Assembly (NCBI RefSeq): GCF_001854475.1
Contig: NZ_MNAN01000027.1
Location: 248,001 to 312,000 of the forward strand
Direction: 5' to 3'
Length of the DNA: 64,000 nt
Source of the DNA: Pseudoalteromonas byunsanensis
GTDB taxonomy: Bacteria; Pseudomonadota; Gammaproteobacteria; Enterobacterales; Alteromonadaceae
This document shows, piece by piece, positions 48,012 through 57,282 of this stretch. The position numbers and the translations under genes are program-made. The notes under the pieces are model-generated. The model made no database searches, was not told the DNA's origin, and saw only the letters and a program-made list of their open reading frames with translations. Position 1 is the stretch's first letter. Every line of letters begins with the position of its first letter.

Positions 48012-48665
48012 GTGCTCAAATCTCGGATTAAATACCATACTGCTAGTTTTATTACCAGTGCCCCAGATATTTCTAAGTTGCCTGCCGATGCGGGTATAGA
48101 GGTCGCATTTGCGGGTCGCTCCAACGCAGGAAAATCGAGCGCTCTAAATGCCCTAACAGATCAAAAACTGGCGCGTACCAGTAAAACGCCAGGCCGCACA
48201 CAGCTAATTAATACCTTTGAATTAGACGAAGAAAAGCGCTTGATTGACCTTCCAGGTTATGGCTTTGCCAAAGTACCAATCGAAATGAAAAAGAAATGGC
48301 AACGTTCGTTAGGAGAATATCTGCAAAAGCGCAAAAGCTTAAAAGGACTGGTAGTCCTAATGGATATTCGTCATCCACTCAAAGACTTGGATATGGATCT
48401 GATCCACTGGGCAGTTGACAGCGAGATCCCTATTTTGGCGTTGCTTACCAAGGCAGATAAACTTAAACAAGGCAAACGTAAAGCTGAAGTCCTACAAGTA
48501 CGTAAAGCATTGGCGGACTTAGATGCTGATATTACCGTCCACGCGTTTTCGTCTTTAAAAGGTATAGGCTTGAATGAATTAGCATGGAAACTTGATGATT
48601 GGTATTTGGGGCCATTTGTTAAGCCCGACGAACAAGGCGAAGAGCACACAGAAAATAATGAATAG
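48012..48665 (+). CDS. engB: Ribosome biogenesis GTP-binding protein EngB/YsxC
   Basis: An essential GTPase in 50S assembly. The start chosen is the GTG at 48012 after TAGGAGAG. An upstream in-frame ATG (47934) would add 26 residues not seen in the family. It then gives 217 aa, with [10 protein letters not shown] (G1), the TPGRTQ region (G2), [10 protein letters not shown] (G3) and TKADKL (G4), all as in E. coli YihA (210 aa). It is convergent with the DUF1285 gene; a perfect 8-bp hairpin covers both stop codons. Confidence 0.95.
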   Translation: MLKSRIKYHTASFITSAPDISKLPADAGIEVAFAGRSNAGKSSALNALTDQKLARTSKTPGRTQLINTFELDEEKRLIDLPGYGFAKVPIEMKKKWQRSLGEYLQKRKSLKGLVVLMDIRHPLKDLDMDLIHWAVDSEIPILALLTKADKLKQGKRKAEVLQVRKALADLDADITVHAFSSLKGIGLNELAWKLDDWYLGPFVKPDEQGEEHTENNE

Positions 48666-48681
48666 CCTAGAGTGCTATTCA
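48659..48681. terminator. Hairpin over the engB and DUF1285 stops
   Basis: Arms TGAATAGC and GCTATTCA with a 7-nt loop cover the ends of two convergent genes. No T-run, so it is probably weak. Confidence 0.4.
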
Positions 48682-49196
48682 TTTAGATAATAATTTATGC
48701 CTGCTGAGCGCAGATAAACGCCCTGTTTGTCCTGCTCAGCAATTTGCGCCCACTGATAATATACATTTCTCGCCACTCTCGCCTGCAAACCATTACTTAA
48801 ACATAAATAGGGGAGTTGTTGTTGTTCAAAACAACGCAGTACTAGCGGATAAAACTGGCAAATTGGCCACTTTCTTCCCAAGTTATCAACTGCTATCAAT
48901 ACATCCATATCATCTAATTTGTGACTGTACCAACTGGTGACTAAGAAGGCGACATCTTCGACCGCCACTTCACAGCGCTCTGCAGGTGTCGTTAACCAGT
49001 GGGTCCCTCGCTCACAGCTGAGCACACTGGCAAACAACTTAAGCAGTCCCAATCGCTTTATTTCACCACCTTGGTGAAACCAACGGCCTTGCTGATCAAT
49101 ACGCATATCAATCATGCCACAAGCTTGCCCCGTCCATTTTTCAGTCGGAGCATGTGGCGTAACAAGCTCAGTAATTAACTCAGTTAGCTTGCTCAT
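48675..49196 (-). CDS. DUF1285 family protein
   Basis: A 173-aa protein with the family features CGMIDMRIDQQGRWFHQGGEI near the start, LVKLFA/SVLSCERGTHWLTTPAERCEV-like middle and VEDVAFLV. DUF1285 folds as two small beta domains; its function is unknown. Its start overlaps the end of the YceI gene by 17 nt, so both are probably in one unit. Confidence 0.85.
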   Translation of the reverse strand: MSKLTELITELVTPHAPTEKWTGQACGMIDMRIDQQGRWFHQGGEIKRLGLLKLFASVLSCERGTHWLTTPAERCEVAVEDVAFLVTSWYSHKLDDMDVLIAVDNLGRKWPICQFYPLVLRCFEQQQLPYLCLSNGLQARVARNVYYQWAQIAEQDKQGVYLRSAGINYYLNE

Positions 49197-49752
49197 TAAA
49201 TACCAAACTAAAGGTTACTGGTACTGCTGTAGCAATACTGTCCAAGCCCGCAACTTTTCTGAGTGCTTCAATTCCTGCCAACATATTATAATCGTTTGCA
49301 TTAATCAGTATTGTGCGAAGTGGTGTTACGTGTAATTGCTGGTTATTCTTATTAACCACCAAATCCAGCGTTAGTGTTTGTTGTTGGCCGTGTAATGACA
49401 ATTCAACGGGTACTGACTTGATGACCTGAACACCATTTTGTAGCGAGTCTAAATATTTGCTTAGATCAGCGGTGATGTTCGCTTTTGGAAAGTTACTAAT
49501 ATCAAACAGCATCTCTTGCATACGCTGATTACGAATAGGGATCATGGTTTCAATAGTTTTGAGATCGATTGAAAACACTAATTTGCCATCATCTGACAAT
49601 GTGCCTTCTAGCTTCTTAAAATGATGGTTTTCAGCAATCGTATTCTTTTTTATAGAAGTGATACTTAAATCACTTTGGCTATTATCTAACTGCCAAGCAG
49701 CAAACGCTTGAGTTGAAAGCAAGCTAGCACAGAGTAATACAGACTTAAGCAT
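49180..49752 (-). CDS. YceI-like lipid-binding periplasmic protein
   Basis: A 190-aa exported protein with a clear signal peptide (LKSVLLCASLLSTQAFA, cleavage before AWQLD). The mature part is a YceI-type lipocalin-like beta barrel: WQLDNSQSDLSITSIKK, then GKLVFSIDLKTIETMIPIRNQRMQ and FPKANITADLS, which are family hallmarks. Relatives bind polyisoprenoids. Some respond to high pH or osmotic conditions. The gene overlaps the DUF1285 gene. Confidence 0.9.
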   Translation of the reverse strand: MLKSVLLCASLLSTQAFAAWQLDNSQSDLSITSIKKNTIAENHHFKKLEGTLSDDGKLVFSIDLKTIETMIPIRNQRMQEMLFDISNFPKANITADLSKYLDSLQNGVQVIKSVPVELSLHGQQQTLTLDLVVNKNNQQLHVTPLRTILINANDYNMLAGIEALRKVAGLDSIATAVPVTFSLVFNEQAN

Positions 49753-49823
49753 GACGAGATCCTTTTTACATAATAAAGAATCCTAATATTAACACGCAAT
49801 ACTCAATGATACATGAATGAAAA

Positions 49824-49954
49824 GAAAAACACGGCTCACCAAATTTAGTGAGCCGTTATAGCAATCTGGGGAGAAGCTATCAATACGTTGTATCCTCTTG
49901 CGAGAGATACATCATCAACAGGATGTCCTACAGGATGAGGACGCGCGCACTGTA
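49824..49954 (-). ncRNA. Candidate small RNA between polA and YceI gene
   Basis: On the minus strand, TTGCCT (49990-49985), a 17-nt spacer and TATGAG (49967-49962) form a plausible promoter. About 100 nt downstream comes a strong terminator (arms ACGGCTCAC/GTGAGCCGT at 49831-49856, then GTTTTTC). Between them the sequence is richly folded: a CTCT-TGCG-AGAG stem flanked by GTAT/ATAC, and GTCCT/AGGAC pairs. polA has its own terminator further upstream, so this would be a separate transcript. Spot 42 and ErsA lie next to polA in other gammaproteobacteria, but I see no primary-sequence match to E. coli Spot 42. Confidence 0.4.
49831..49856 (-). terminator. Terminator of candidate small RNA
   Basis: Perfect 9-bp arms with an 8-nt loop followed on the minus strand by GTTTTTC. 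It is upstream of the YceI start and downstream of polA's own terminator, so it does not belong to either coding gene. Confidence 0.75.
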
Positions 49955-50063
49955 ACAAAACCTCATACAGAAATAAACGTCCAGAGGCAAAAATTGGGCC
50001 AATTTGATATTTTATAAACATCTCGTTGTCCCCATTTACGCTTTCTTTACCAATACTACCAAT

Positions 50064-50086
50064 AAAAAAGGGCGCTCCGCGCCCCT
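50064..50086 (-). terminator. polA terminator
   Basis: Arms GGGCGC and GCGCCC with a 3-nt loop, followed on the minus strand by TTTTTT, about 55 nt after the polA stop. Confidence 0.85.
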
Positions 50087-50140
50087 TTATGAATATATTA
50101 ATTTTTATTATCTAGGTAAAAGCATATTTAAACTGTCACA

Positions 50141-52906
50141 TTAGTGAGCTTGCTCCCAGTTTTCACCATGGTCCGCTTCCACCAATAAGGGCACATCCAA
50201 AGTCGCAGCTGCACTCATCAGCTCACAGATTTTATCGCTAAATTCAGCGACTTTATCTTCCGCGACTTCAAATACAAGTTCATCGTGAACCTGCATAAGT
50301 AGTTTGATATCTTCACGAGATTGAGTATGTAGCCACTCACCGACTGTTAGCATCGCCTTTTTGATAATATCTGCCGCTGTACCTTGCATTGGCGCGTTAA
50401 TCGCGGCACGTTCAGCAGCTTTTCGACGTGCGCCATTGCGAGCTTTAATATCTGGTAGATGTAAGCGACGACCAAACAATGTCTCTACGTAGCCTCGTTC
50501 AGCTGCTTCTTCACGCGTGCGCTCCATGTACTCCAACACTCCAGGGAAACGCTCAAAATATTTATCCATGTAATGCTGTGCTTCATGACGCGGAATATCT
50601 AACTGACGAGATAAACCAAATGCACTCATTCCATATATCAGTCCAAAGTTCACTGCTTTTGCTTTACGACGCATATCTGAGGACACTTCTTCCAATGGCA
50701 CCGAAAAGACCTCTGAGGCAGTTGCGCTGTGTACATCTTTACCCTGTGCAAAAGCACTAAGCAACCCTTTATCTTGAGATAAGTGTGCCATGATACGTAA
50801 TTCTATCTGGCTATAATCCGCCGCTAAAATCTGCTTGCCTTTATCGGCAATAAAAGCCTGACGGATACGACGTCCAGCTTCGTTACGGATAGGAATGTTT
50901 TGCAAGTTAGGGTCACTAGAGCTCAAACGACCTGTCGCCGTTACCGCTTGATGGTATGAGGTATGAACCCTACCCGTGTCAGGGTTAACTAGTTTTGGTA
51001 ACTTATCGGTATAAGTGGATTTAAGCTTGGCTAATCCTCTATGTTCAATAATTAACTTAGGTAATGGGTAATCATGAGCCAGCTCTTGTAACACTTCTTC
51101 AGCAGTGGAAGGCGCACCTTTTGGCGTCTTCTTAACGACCGGCAACCCCTGTTTTTCAAACAAAATTACCTGAAGCTGTTTTGGCGAGCTTAGATTAAAC
51201 TCTTCACCTGCCAATTCAAAAGCTTCCTTTTCTATTTCTGCTAAACGCTCACTCAGTTGAACACTTTGCTTTGCCAGCATTGATGAATCGATTTTCACGC
51301 CTGTACGCTCAATCTCAGACAGCACAGATAATAGTGGTAACTCGATATCGACAAACACCTGCTGCAGCTTTTCTTGCTGCTTCAGTAATGGCCATAAGTG
51401 CGCATGTAAGCGCAAGGTAATATCAGCATCTTCCGCAGCATATGGTGCCGCTTTTTCCAACTCTATTTGATTAAACGTCAGCTGAGACTTGCCTTTACCT
51501 GCTATGTCCTCAAAACTGATATTTTTATGACCCAAGTATTTAAGCGCCAAAGAGTCCATATCATGGCGTGTTGCCACACTATTAAAAACATAAGACTCCA
51601 GCATAGTATCAAAAGCGATACCGTTAAGCTCTAAGCCAGCTCTGGCCAAAACACTCTTGTCATACTTTAGGTTTTGCCCAACTTTTTTGATTTTATCGTC
51701 AGCTAAAATAGCGCCTAGTTTTTCAAATACTATTGCTTTTGAAAGTTGCTCAGGTGCGCCAACATAATCGTGTGCTATGGGTAAGTAGGCAGCTTCCCCT
51801 GGTGAGACCGCAAAGCTCATTCCAACGAGGTCCGCTTGCATATAATCAAGGCTGGTCGTTTCAGTATCGAAAGCCATCAAAGGTGCCGATTGCAGTTTGT
51901 CCAACCATCGTTCTAACTGCTGCTCAGTTAAAATGGTCTCGTAGTTTGCCTCTGGCTGCTGAGCCATAGGCGCGCTGCCCGATGCTTCGATGTCGGTAAT
52001 ATCTGACGTTCTTGCAGAACTGGCGTCGTCTAGCAGCTCACTTAACCAGCGCTTGAATTCGCATTGCGCATACAACTCGATCAATTTATCTTTATTCACA
52101 GGCGCAATTGCGAACTGTTCCAGATCTTGCTCAACCTCTACATCAAGTTTGATGGTGGCTAGCTCATAAGATAGCTCCAACTGTTCTTTATGCTCTTCAA
52201 GCTTTTTAGCCATGGTTTTAGAACCACGAAAGCCAAGAGCAGCGATTTCATCTAGACGTTGATACAGAGATTCAATTGACCCAAGACCCTGCAACATGGC
52301 TAATGCTGTTTTTTCTCCAACCCCAGGCACACCTGGAATATTATCAACTTTGTCACCCATTAACGCTAAGTAATCAATGATAAGCTCTGGACCTATGCCA
52401 AATTTCTCTACCACGCCTTGTGGGTCTAAAACCGTGTTGGTCATGGTATTAATAAGGGTGACATGCTCATTGACCAACTGCGCCATATCTTTATCGCCAG
52501 TGCTGATCAACACATGACGTTTTTGTTCGGCAGCTATACGCGCGAATGTACCAATGACGTCATCAGCTTCTACACCAGCAATACTGACAAGAGGTAATCC
52601 CATCGCTTCGATAATATCGTGGATCGGTTTGATCTGAGACCTCAGATCATCGGGCATTGGAGGACGGTGAGCTTTATACTCACTGTACATTTCATTTCTA
52701 AATGTAGGCCCTTTGGCATCAAACACTACCACCATGTGACTTGGCTGGTACTGTTTTAACAAGCTCTTGAGCATGTTGATCACGCCATAAATAGCACCTG
52801 TTGCTTCTCCTTTTGAGTTAGTAAGATGCGGAGGCGCATGATACGCCCTAAAAAGATACGAAGAACCATCAACCAAGATCAAAGGATTTTCAGGGATCAA
52901 AGACAT
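50141..52906 (-). CDS. polA: DNA polymerase I
   Basis: A replication and repair polymerase that removes RNA primers and fills gaps. The start at 52906 ([24 protein letters not shown]) gives 921 aa, close to E. coli (928). The longer open frame upstream (to 53074) has no family resemblance. Order: 5'-nuclease domain with [29 protein letters not shown] and GDKVDNIPG; 3'-5' exonuclease domain with FDTETTSLD and DADITLRLH region; polymerase domain with [15 protein letters not shown] (motif A), [16 protein letters not shown] (O helix) and [10 protein letters not shown] (motif C). Two DnaA-box-like sites lie in its leader. Confidence 0.97.
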   Translation of the reverse strand: MSLIPENPLILVDGSSYLFRAYHAPPHLTNSKGEATGAIYGVINMLKSLLKQYQPSHMVVVFDAKGPTFRNEMYSEYKAHRPPMPDDLRSQIKPIHDIIEAMGLPLVSIAGVEADDVIGTFARIAAEQKRHVLISTGDKDMAQLVNEHVTLINTMTNTVLDPQGVVEKFGIGPELIIDYLALMGDKVDNIPGVPGVGEKTALAMLQGLGSIESLYQRLDEIAALGFRGSKTMAKKLEEHKEQLELSYELATIKLDVEVEQDLEQFAIAPVNKDKLIELYAQCEFKRWLSELLDDASSARTSDITDIEASGSAPMAQQPEANYETILTEQQLERWLDKLQSAPLMAFDTETTSLDYMQADLVGMSFAVSPGEAAYLPIAHDYVGAPEQLSKAIVFEKLGAILADDKIKKVGQNLKYDKSVLARAGLELNGIAFDTMLESYVFNSVATRHDMDSLALKYLGHKNISFEDIAGKGKSQLTFNQIELEKAAPYAAEDADITLRLHAHLWPLLKQQEKLQQVFVDIELPLLSVLSEIERTGVKIDSSMLAKQSVQLSERLAEIEKEAFELAGEEFNLSSPKQLQVILFEKQGLPVVKKTPKGAPSTAEEVLQELAHDYPLPKLIIEHRGLAKLKSTYTDKLPKLVNPDTGRVHTSYHQAVTATGRLSSSDPNLQNIPIRNEAGRRIRQAFIADKGKQILAADYSQIELRIMAHLSQDKGLLSAFAQGKDVHSATASEVFSVPLEEVSSDMRRKAKAVNFGLIYGMSAFGLSRQLDIPRHEAQHYMDKYFERFPGVLEYMERTREEAAERGYVETLFGRRLHLPDIKARNGARRKAAERAAINAPMQGTAADIIKKAMLTVGEWLHTQSREDIKLLMQVHDELVFEVAEDKVAEFSDKICELMSAAATLDVPLLVEADHGENWEQAH

Positions 52907-53019
52907 AATAAAGGGGATCCTAAATGAGCTTTTAAAAAACAGCATAAGAATGCCATAAGGACACAGATAAAACGAGGGATAAAAACTAACAAGATAATTA
53001 GTTTGAACTCTAACAAACT

Positions 53020-53040
53020 GTGGATAACTTTGTAGATAAC
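53020..53040 (-). promoter_or_regulatory. Two DnaA boxes in the polA leader
   Basis: On the minus strand, TTATCCACA (53028-53020) is a perfect strong DnaA box and TTATCTACA (53040-53032) is a one-mismatch copy, in the same orientation and 12 bp apart. They lie about 115-135 nt before the polA start. In E. coli, DnaA has been reported to stimulate polA expression; a similar role here is inferred. Confidence 0.65.
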
Positions 53041-53337
53041 CACAGAAAATCGCAGCAAGAAAGTTCGAAAACATTTACCGTCTAATGTAAGTTTTTGATA
53101 TTAAAGAGAAAAGCAAACTCTTTTTTTATTATTATTTATGCCTAAAATGTGGAAAAACATTTTGGTGCCCACAAAGATTAGAACAAGTTGTTTAAAAATC
53201 AAGCTCTATTTTGTTAGCGGACGGGTATACTAACATAATTGATCAAAGATCAAATAAGATCCTTTATAATATTTTTCTTCGCTGTTAATTACAATTAAGC
53301 ATAAGCCTGTAAGATCTTACATTTAGAGGGAACACAT
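53041..53337. other. polA / elbB divergent promoter region
   Basis: This gap is AT-rich. Toward elbB, TATAAT lies at 53265-53270. Just upstream is a perfect 6-3-6 palindrome TTGATC-AAA-GATCAA (53239-53253), which could be an operator or, with its left arm, a -35-like element. A hairpin AAAATGT/ACATTTT lies near 53142-53163. No gene is visible. Confidence 0.5.
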
Positions 53338-53988
53338 ATGAAAAAAATCGCAATTATTTTAAGTGGCTGTGGCGTATATGATGGCGCAGAAATACACGAG
53401 TCTGTGTTAACTATGTTGCATATAGAACAATTTGGGGCAAGCTATGAATGCTTTGCACCAAATATTCAACAATACCATGTTATCAATCACTTGACTGGTG
53501 AAGAACACGCACAACAGCGCAATGTTTTAGAAGAAGCTGCACGTATTGCACGGGGAGATATTAAAGATTTGTCATCTTTAAACGTCAGTAATTTTGACGC
53601 TTTGGTGATACCGGGCGGTTTTGGTGTTGCCAAAAACCTCAGTAGTTTTGCATTTGAAGGTGCTCAATCTACGATTCTTGAGTCACTTAAGCAATGTTGT
53701 CAGTCATTTGCACAGCAACATAAGCCTATAGCTTATTTATGTATTGCACCTGCTCTGATCGGCCACATTCATCCTCAAGGCACACTCGCAACCATAGGCA
53801 ACGATGAAGAAACAGCCACAGCCACGGAACAGTTAGGCGCCAAACATGTTACTTGCGGTGTTGATGATGTCGTAGTTGACGAGCAGCAAAAGGTTATCAG
53901 TACCCCAGCCTACATGCTGGCAGGCTCAATTACACAAGCATCAAGTGGCATCCAAAAAGCGCTCAAAGCACTTTTCGACATACTCTAA
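53338..53988 (+). CDS. elbB: ElbB / GlxB-type isoprenoid biosynthesis glyoxalase
   Basis: A 216-aa DJ-1/PfpI-like protein. MKKIAIILSGCGVYDGAEIHES, the VIPGGFGVAKNLSSFAF block and the nucleophile elbow with cysteine in PIAYLCIAPAL identify ElbB. E. coli ElbB shows glyoxalase activity in vitro; its physiological role is unclear, despite a historical link to isoprenoid synthesis. It is single, divergent from polA. A GAGGGAA ribosome-binding site precedes the ATG. Confidence 0.93.
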   Translation: MKKIAIILSGCGVYDGAEIHESVLTMLHIEQFGASYECFAPNIQQYHVINHLTGEEHAQQRNVLEEAARIARGDIKDLSSLNVSNFDALVIPGGFGVAKNLSSFAFEGAQSTILESLKQCCQSFAQQHKPIAYLCIAPALIGHIHPQGTLATIGNDEETATATEQLGAKHVTCGVDDVVVDEQQKVISTPAYMLAGSITQASSGIQKALKALFDIL

Positions 53989-54151
53989 GTGATGAAGCTA
54001 TTGCCAATATTTGCGCTAAAGCAATAAATTGGGCATTTTTCTTCTAATATACACAAGTTTAGTTTTATAAATTGGTTGGTGGCGTTATAATCGCTAGAAA
54101 TTCCGTCATCTTATCGTGATTGATCACGTCCAAATGAAGTGAGCAAGACAA

Positions 54152-54544
54152 ATGAAAAAACTTTCTGCAGCATTATTATTGCTATCAACGGCCGCAATAG
54201 CGCAGCCTTATGACAATGCTTTAACTGAAGAAGCAATTCAGAAACGTATCGCACCTGTTGGCAGCGTATATTTGGCTGGTGCAGAGAGCGCCGCTGAAGC
54301 GGCACCAAGCGGACCTCGTTCTGGCGAGCAAGTATATCAGGCTGCCTGTTTTGCCTGTCACGGAACTGGCGCGTTAGGCGCACCAAAAACAGCTGACGAT
54401 TGGGCTCCTCGCCTAACAAAAGGTGCGGACGTACTTCTGGATCATGCAATCAACGGTTTCAACGCAATGCCACCTCGTGGTACGTGTATGGACTGTTCTG
54501 ATGATGAGATTGCTGCAGCAATTGAATTTATGACAGCTAAATAA
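54152..54544 (+). CDS. Cytochrome c5 family protein
   Basis: A 130-aa single-haem periplasmic cytochrome. A signal peptide (MKKLSAALLLLSTAAIAQ) is followed by a roughly 40-residue Ala-rich linker, then the haem motif CFACH (C66-H70) and the Met ligand region FNAMPPRG. A second pair of cysteines in CMDCSDDE near the end is typical of c5, where it forms a disulphide. It is a likely electron carrier to a terminal oxidase. Confidence 0.92.
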   Translation: MKKLSAALLLLSTAAIAQPYDNALTEEAIQKRIAPVGSVYLAGAESAAEAAPSGPRSGEQVYQAACFACHGTGALGAPKTADDWAPRLTKGADVLLDHAINGFNAMPPRGTCMDCSDDEIAAAIEFMTAK

Positions 54545-54556
54545 TGTCAATAAAAA

Positions 54557-54580
54557 GAAGGAGATCGCCCGATCTCCTTC
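54557..54580. terminator. Hairpin after cytochrome c5 gene
   Basis: Perfect 10-bp arms (GAAGGAGATC) with a 4-nt loop. The T-run (CTTTTTA) is on the minus-strand side; on the plus strand the stem is followed by GATATTG. It may terminate c5 only partly. Confidence 0.55.
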
Positions 54581-54705
54581 GATATTGCTATGTAAGTTCA
54601 AAAAACCTCAACCAAAGTCACCCATATTGAACTTGACCCTCGCCGATAAAAGTGAAAATATACGGATAATAATTGAACACATAATAATAACTATGGGTTA
54701 AATCA

Positions 54706-57282
54706 TTGGAAGATCCCTCACCTGTACTTCGCAAACTCGAACGCAATAATAAGCGATTGAGATTTTTGTTGAAAAAGTATAAACAGAACAATCACTTACA
54801 GCACGCTCTGATTTTACTTTCAGAACGGGCCAGTACAGTTGCGGAACTGACCCTACTTTATCCAGCTATACATGACATTTTAGTCAAATACCTTCCTAGC
54901 CGTAGTTTCTACGTGGTGCTTCAAAATCAATATACACAAACACTTGAGCTTTCTTACTTTGTCGATGAAAAAGATGGCATTGCCGTACCGCTGCATGAAG
55001 ATAGCCATTTTTCTGAAGGTGTGACTGGTTACGTATTTCGCACCGGAGAAACCGTTTACCTGACCAAAGAGAGCATGATTGAGCAAACCAGAAAAGGGGT
55101 GTTTAAAGCTCTGGGTAGCCAAGCCGAACACTGGGTTGGTGTCCCCATATATCGCGACAGTAATATTATTGGTGTTATGGTGTCGCAAAGCTATCAGGCA
55201 AAACAAAGCTACAGCGAGCAACAAATCGAGCTGCTTGAGGTGATGTCTCTGTATCTGGCAACCGCTATTGAACGTGTTAAAAAGCGCGAGCTGCTTGAAT
55301 CTGAGGTTAAAATACGCACCAGAGCGCTGATGCAAAGCAACGAAGCTCTCAACAAAGAAATTGAGCATCGTAAACGTGCGCTAGAGCGTCAACAAATACT
55401 GTTCAAAATATCTGAACTAGCAACCCAATTTAGTGACATAGACGATGTTTATAAGCAAGTTCATGACATCATCCGCTCGATTACCTTCGCCGATAACTTA
55501 TACATCGCTTTATATGACAAACATGCTGGTTGGCTGAGTTTCCCATATAGTGTTGATGAGGTCACACAGTATAAACCTCGGCCTTTTGCCAAAGGCTACA
55601 GTGAGCTGGTGATCAGAACAGAGCAAAGCCAACTCATTGATACCATCAGGGCAAAAGCGCTAATTGCCGAAGGCACTGTGCAACGCTCAAAAGAGTATAA
55701 TAAAATTCAACTGGCGACTAGCTGGATGGGAGCACCATTAAAAACTGCCAATGGTGTTATAGGGCTGATCGCTTGTCAGGCGTATGAGCACAAATATGAG
55801 TTTGATTACGACGATGTTGAACTGATCTCTTTCGTATCCAACCAGATCGCTTCTGTATTGCAAACTCACTTGGCGAATCAAGCACTTAAAAGCAGTCACC
55901 AAGAACTTGAACATCGTGTTGCAGAGAAAACTAAAGCATTACAACAAACTAATTTGCATCTGCAAATGCAAATTGAAGAACGTAAAAAAATAGAGCAACA
56001 GCTATATCATGACGCACATCATGACCCGTTGACGAGTTTACCCAATCGTAGTCTATTTCTTACCCAATTAGAAAAAACACTGCATAAGTTCCAACGTCAC
56101 CCTGAGCACCACTTTGCAGTCCTCTTTATTGACCTAGACAAATTTAAATCCATTAACGATGAACTTGGCCACCAAGCCGGTGATCAGTTTTTGATTTGGG
56201 TAAGTAAGGCGTTTGCCGACTGTATTAGAGATCACGATTTGCTTGCTCGTCTTGCAGGTGATGAATTTGTCATTCTGCTTGATCACCTCAGTGACAAACA
56301 ACAGGCCGAAGATGTGGCTAAACGAATTATCAGGGTGATGCAACAACCATTCTGTATGAAAGGAACTTGTGTACAAAGTGGTGCAAGTATTGGTATCACT
56401 TACAGTAATAAACGCTATAGCAACATTGATGAAATCATTCGTGATGCAGATGCTGCAATGTACTATGCAAAGAATGCAGGTCGTGGCCGCTATGAATTCT
56501 ACCATCCTTTACTCACTGCGGGCTCTGCAGCTAATAAGCATATTGAACATCACCATTTAAGTGCATTGCCTACTCATTTTAGACGCACCGAAGTGATTTC
56601 AATGGCAGACGAAGTAAATGCAATTAGTCTGCTTGATGCGTTTGGCGAGCACCCAGTATTAGGCAGCACCAGTTTCGACATCTTGAAAAAGTTCGCAGCA
56701 GAGAAAACCGAACAGCTAGAAATCGAATTACAATTGCTTAAGCAGGTGATCCACATTGGCAATACACAATCTCAGGATCTATTGTTCGCCTGTTCGATAG
56801 CAGTGCTTGATAATCAAGCTTTTAATCCACTGTGCCAATTGTTGAAAAGCGCCAAACATCAGATGTGCTTACTGTTTGATGAAACTTCGCTGCGACATGC
56901 ATCTAGCCAACAACTAGAGAATCTGAAAACACTCAGCGATATGGGAGAGCTCGTTGGCTTAAACGACTTCGCAAAAGACCGTTGTGATCTAGCGATGCTG
57001 ACCCAGCATGACTTTAAGTATCTCTTATTGAGCTCTACGTTCAGTAAACGCGTCTTGCAACAAAGCTGCTATGACCTTCAATTGCAAGGCATATTGGCTG
57101 TAACTAAACTAAAACAAACGCAGGTGATCGCCAAAGGTCCCGCGATTCTAAACTTCCGAGGCTTATTAGAAAGCCACGGTATTGAGTTGTTTTTTGGTAA
57201 ACAGCATAGCGTTAACTTGCTCGAAGAGCCTTCTGTCAGCACGGCTATCTCACAAACCTCAAGTCCTATCGTTTTAACATAG
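54706..57282 (+). CDS. GAF-GAF-GGDEF protein with degenerate EAL-like C-terminus
   Basis: An 858-aa soluble signalling protein starting at TTG (the only upstream ATG is stopped at once). Order: short coiled coil, GAF-like domain (about 30-195), coiled coil, second GAF-like domain (about 225-390), coiled coil, then a GGDEF domain (about 435-600) with AGDEF at 517-521, expected to be active as a diguanylate cyclase. Residues about 640-850 look like an EAL phosphodiesterase domain that has lost its EAL motif and metal ligands: only the [23 protein letters not shown] and FKYLLL regions still resemble it. No signal peptide or TM segment. The 3' end overlaps rep by 17 nt. Confidence 0.85.
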   Translation: MEDPSPVLRKLERNNKRLRFLLKKYKQNNHLQHALILLSERASTVAELTLLYPAIHDILVKYLPSRSFYVVLQNQYTQTLELSYFVDEKDGIAVPLHEDSHFSEGVTGYVFRTGETVYLTKESMIEQTRKGVFKALGSQAEHWVGVPIYRDSNIIGVMVSQSYQAKQSYSEQQIELLEVMSLYLATAIERVKKRELLESEVKIRTRALMQSNEALNKEIEHRKRALERQQILFKISELATQFSDIDDVYKQVHDIIRSITFADNLYIALYDKHAGWLSFPYSVDEVTQYKPRPFAKGYSELVIRTEQSQLIDTIRAKALIAEGTVQRSKEYNKIQLATSWMGAPLKTANGVIGLIACQAYEHKYEFDYDDVELISFVSNQIASVLQTHLANQALKSSHQELEHRVAEKTKALQQTNLHLQMQIEERKKIEQQLYHDAHHDPLTSLPNRSLFLTQLEKTLHKFQRHPEHHFAVLFIDLDKFKSINDELGHQAGDQFLIWVSKAFADCIRDHDLLARLAGDEFVILLDHLSDKQQAEDVAKRIIRVMQQPFCMKGTCVQSGASIGITYSNKRYSNIDEIIRDADAAMYYAKNAGRGRYEFYHPLLTAGSAANKHIEHHHLSALPTHFRRTEVISMADEVNAISLLDAFGEHPVLGSTSFDILKKFAAEKTEQLEIELQLLKQVIHIGNTQSQDLLFACSIAVLDNQAFNPLCQLLKSAKHQMCLLFDETSLRHASSQQLENLKTLSDMGELVGLNDFAKDRCDLAMLTQHDFKYLLLSSTFSKRVLQQSCYDLQLQGILAVTKLKQTQVIAKGPAILNFRGLLESHGIELFFGKQHSVNLLEEPSVSTAISQTSSPIVLT

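Noticed and set aside
49824..50140. Direct Spot 42 homologue
   Set aside because: The position is suggestive, but the conserved 5' sequence of Spot 42 is not present, so only an unnamed candidate RNA is reported.
52907..53074. 56-residue N-terminal extension of polA
   Set aside because: No family resemblance; DnaA boxes and leader sequence lie here; polA proteins begin at the ATG at 52906.
54880..55368. 162-codon antisense frame in the GGDEF gene
   Set aside because: Shadow of the coding strand; composition and lack of start signals argue against a gene.
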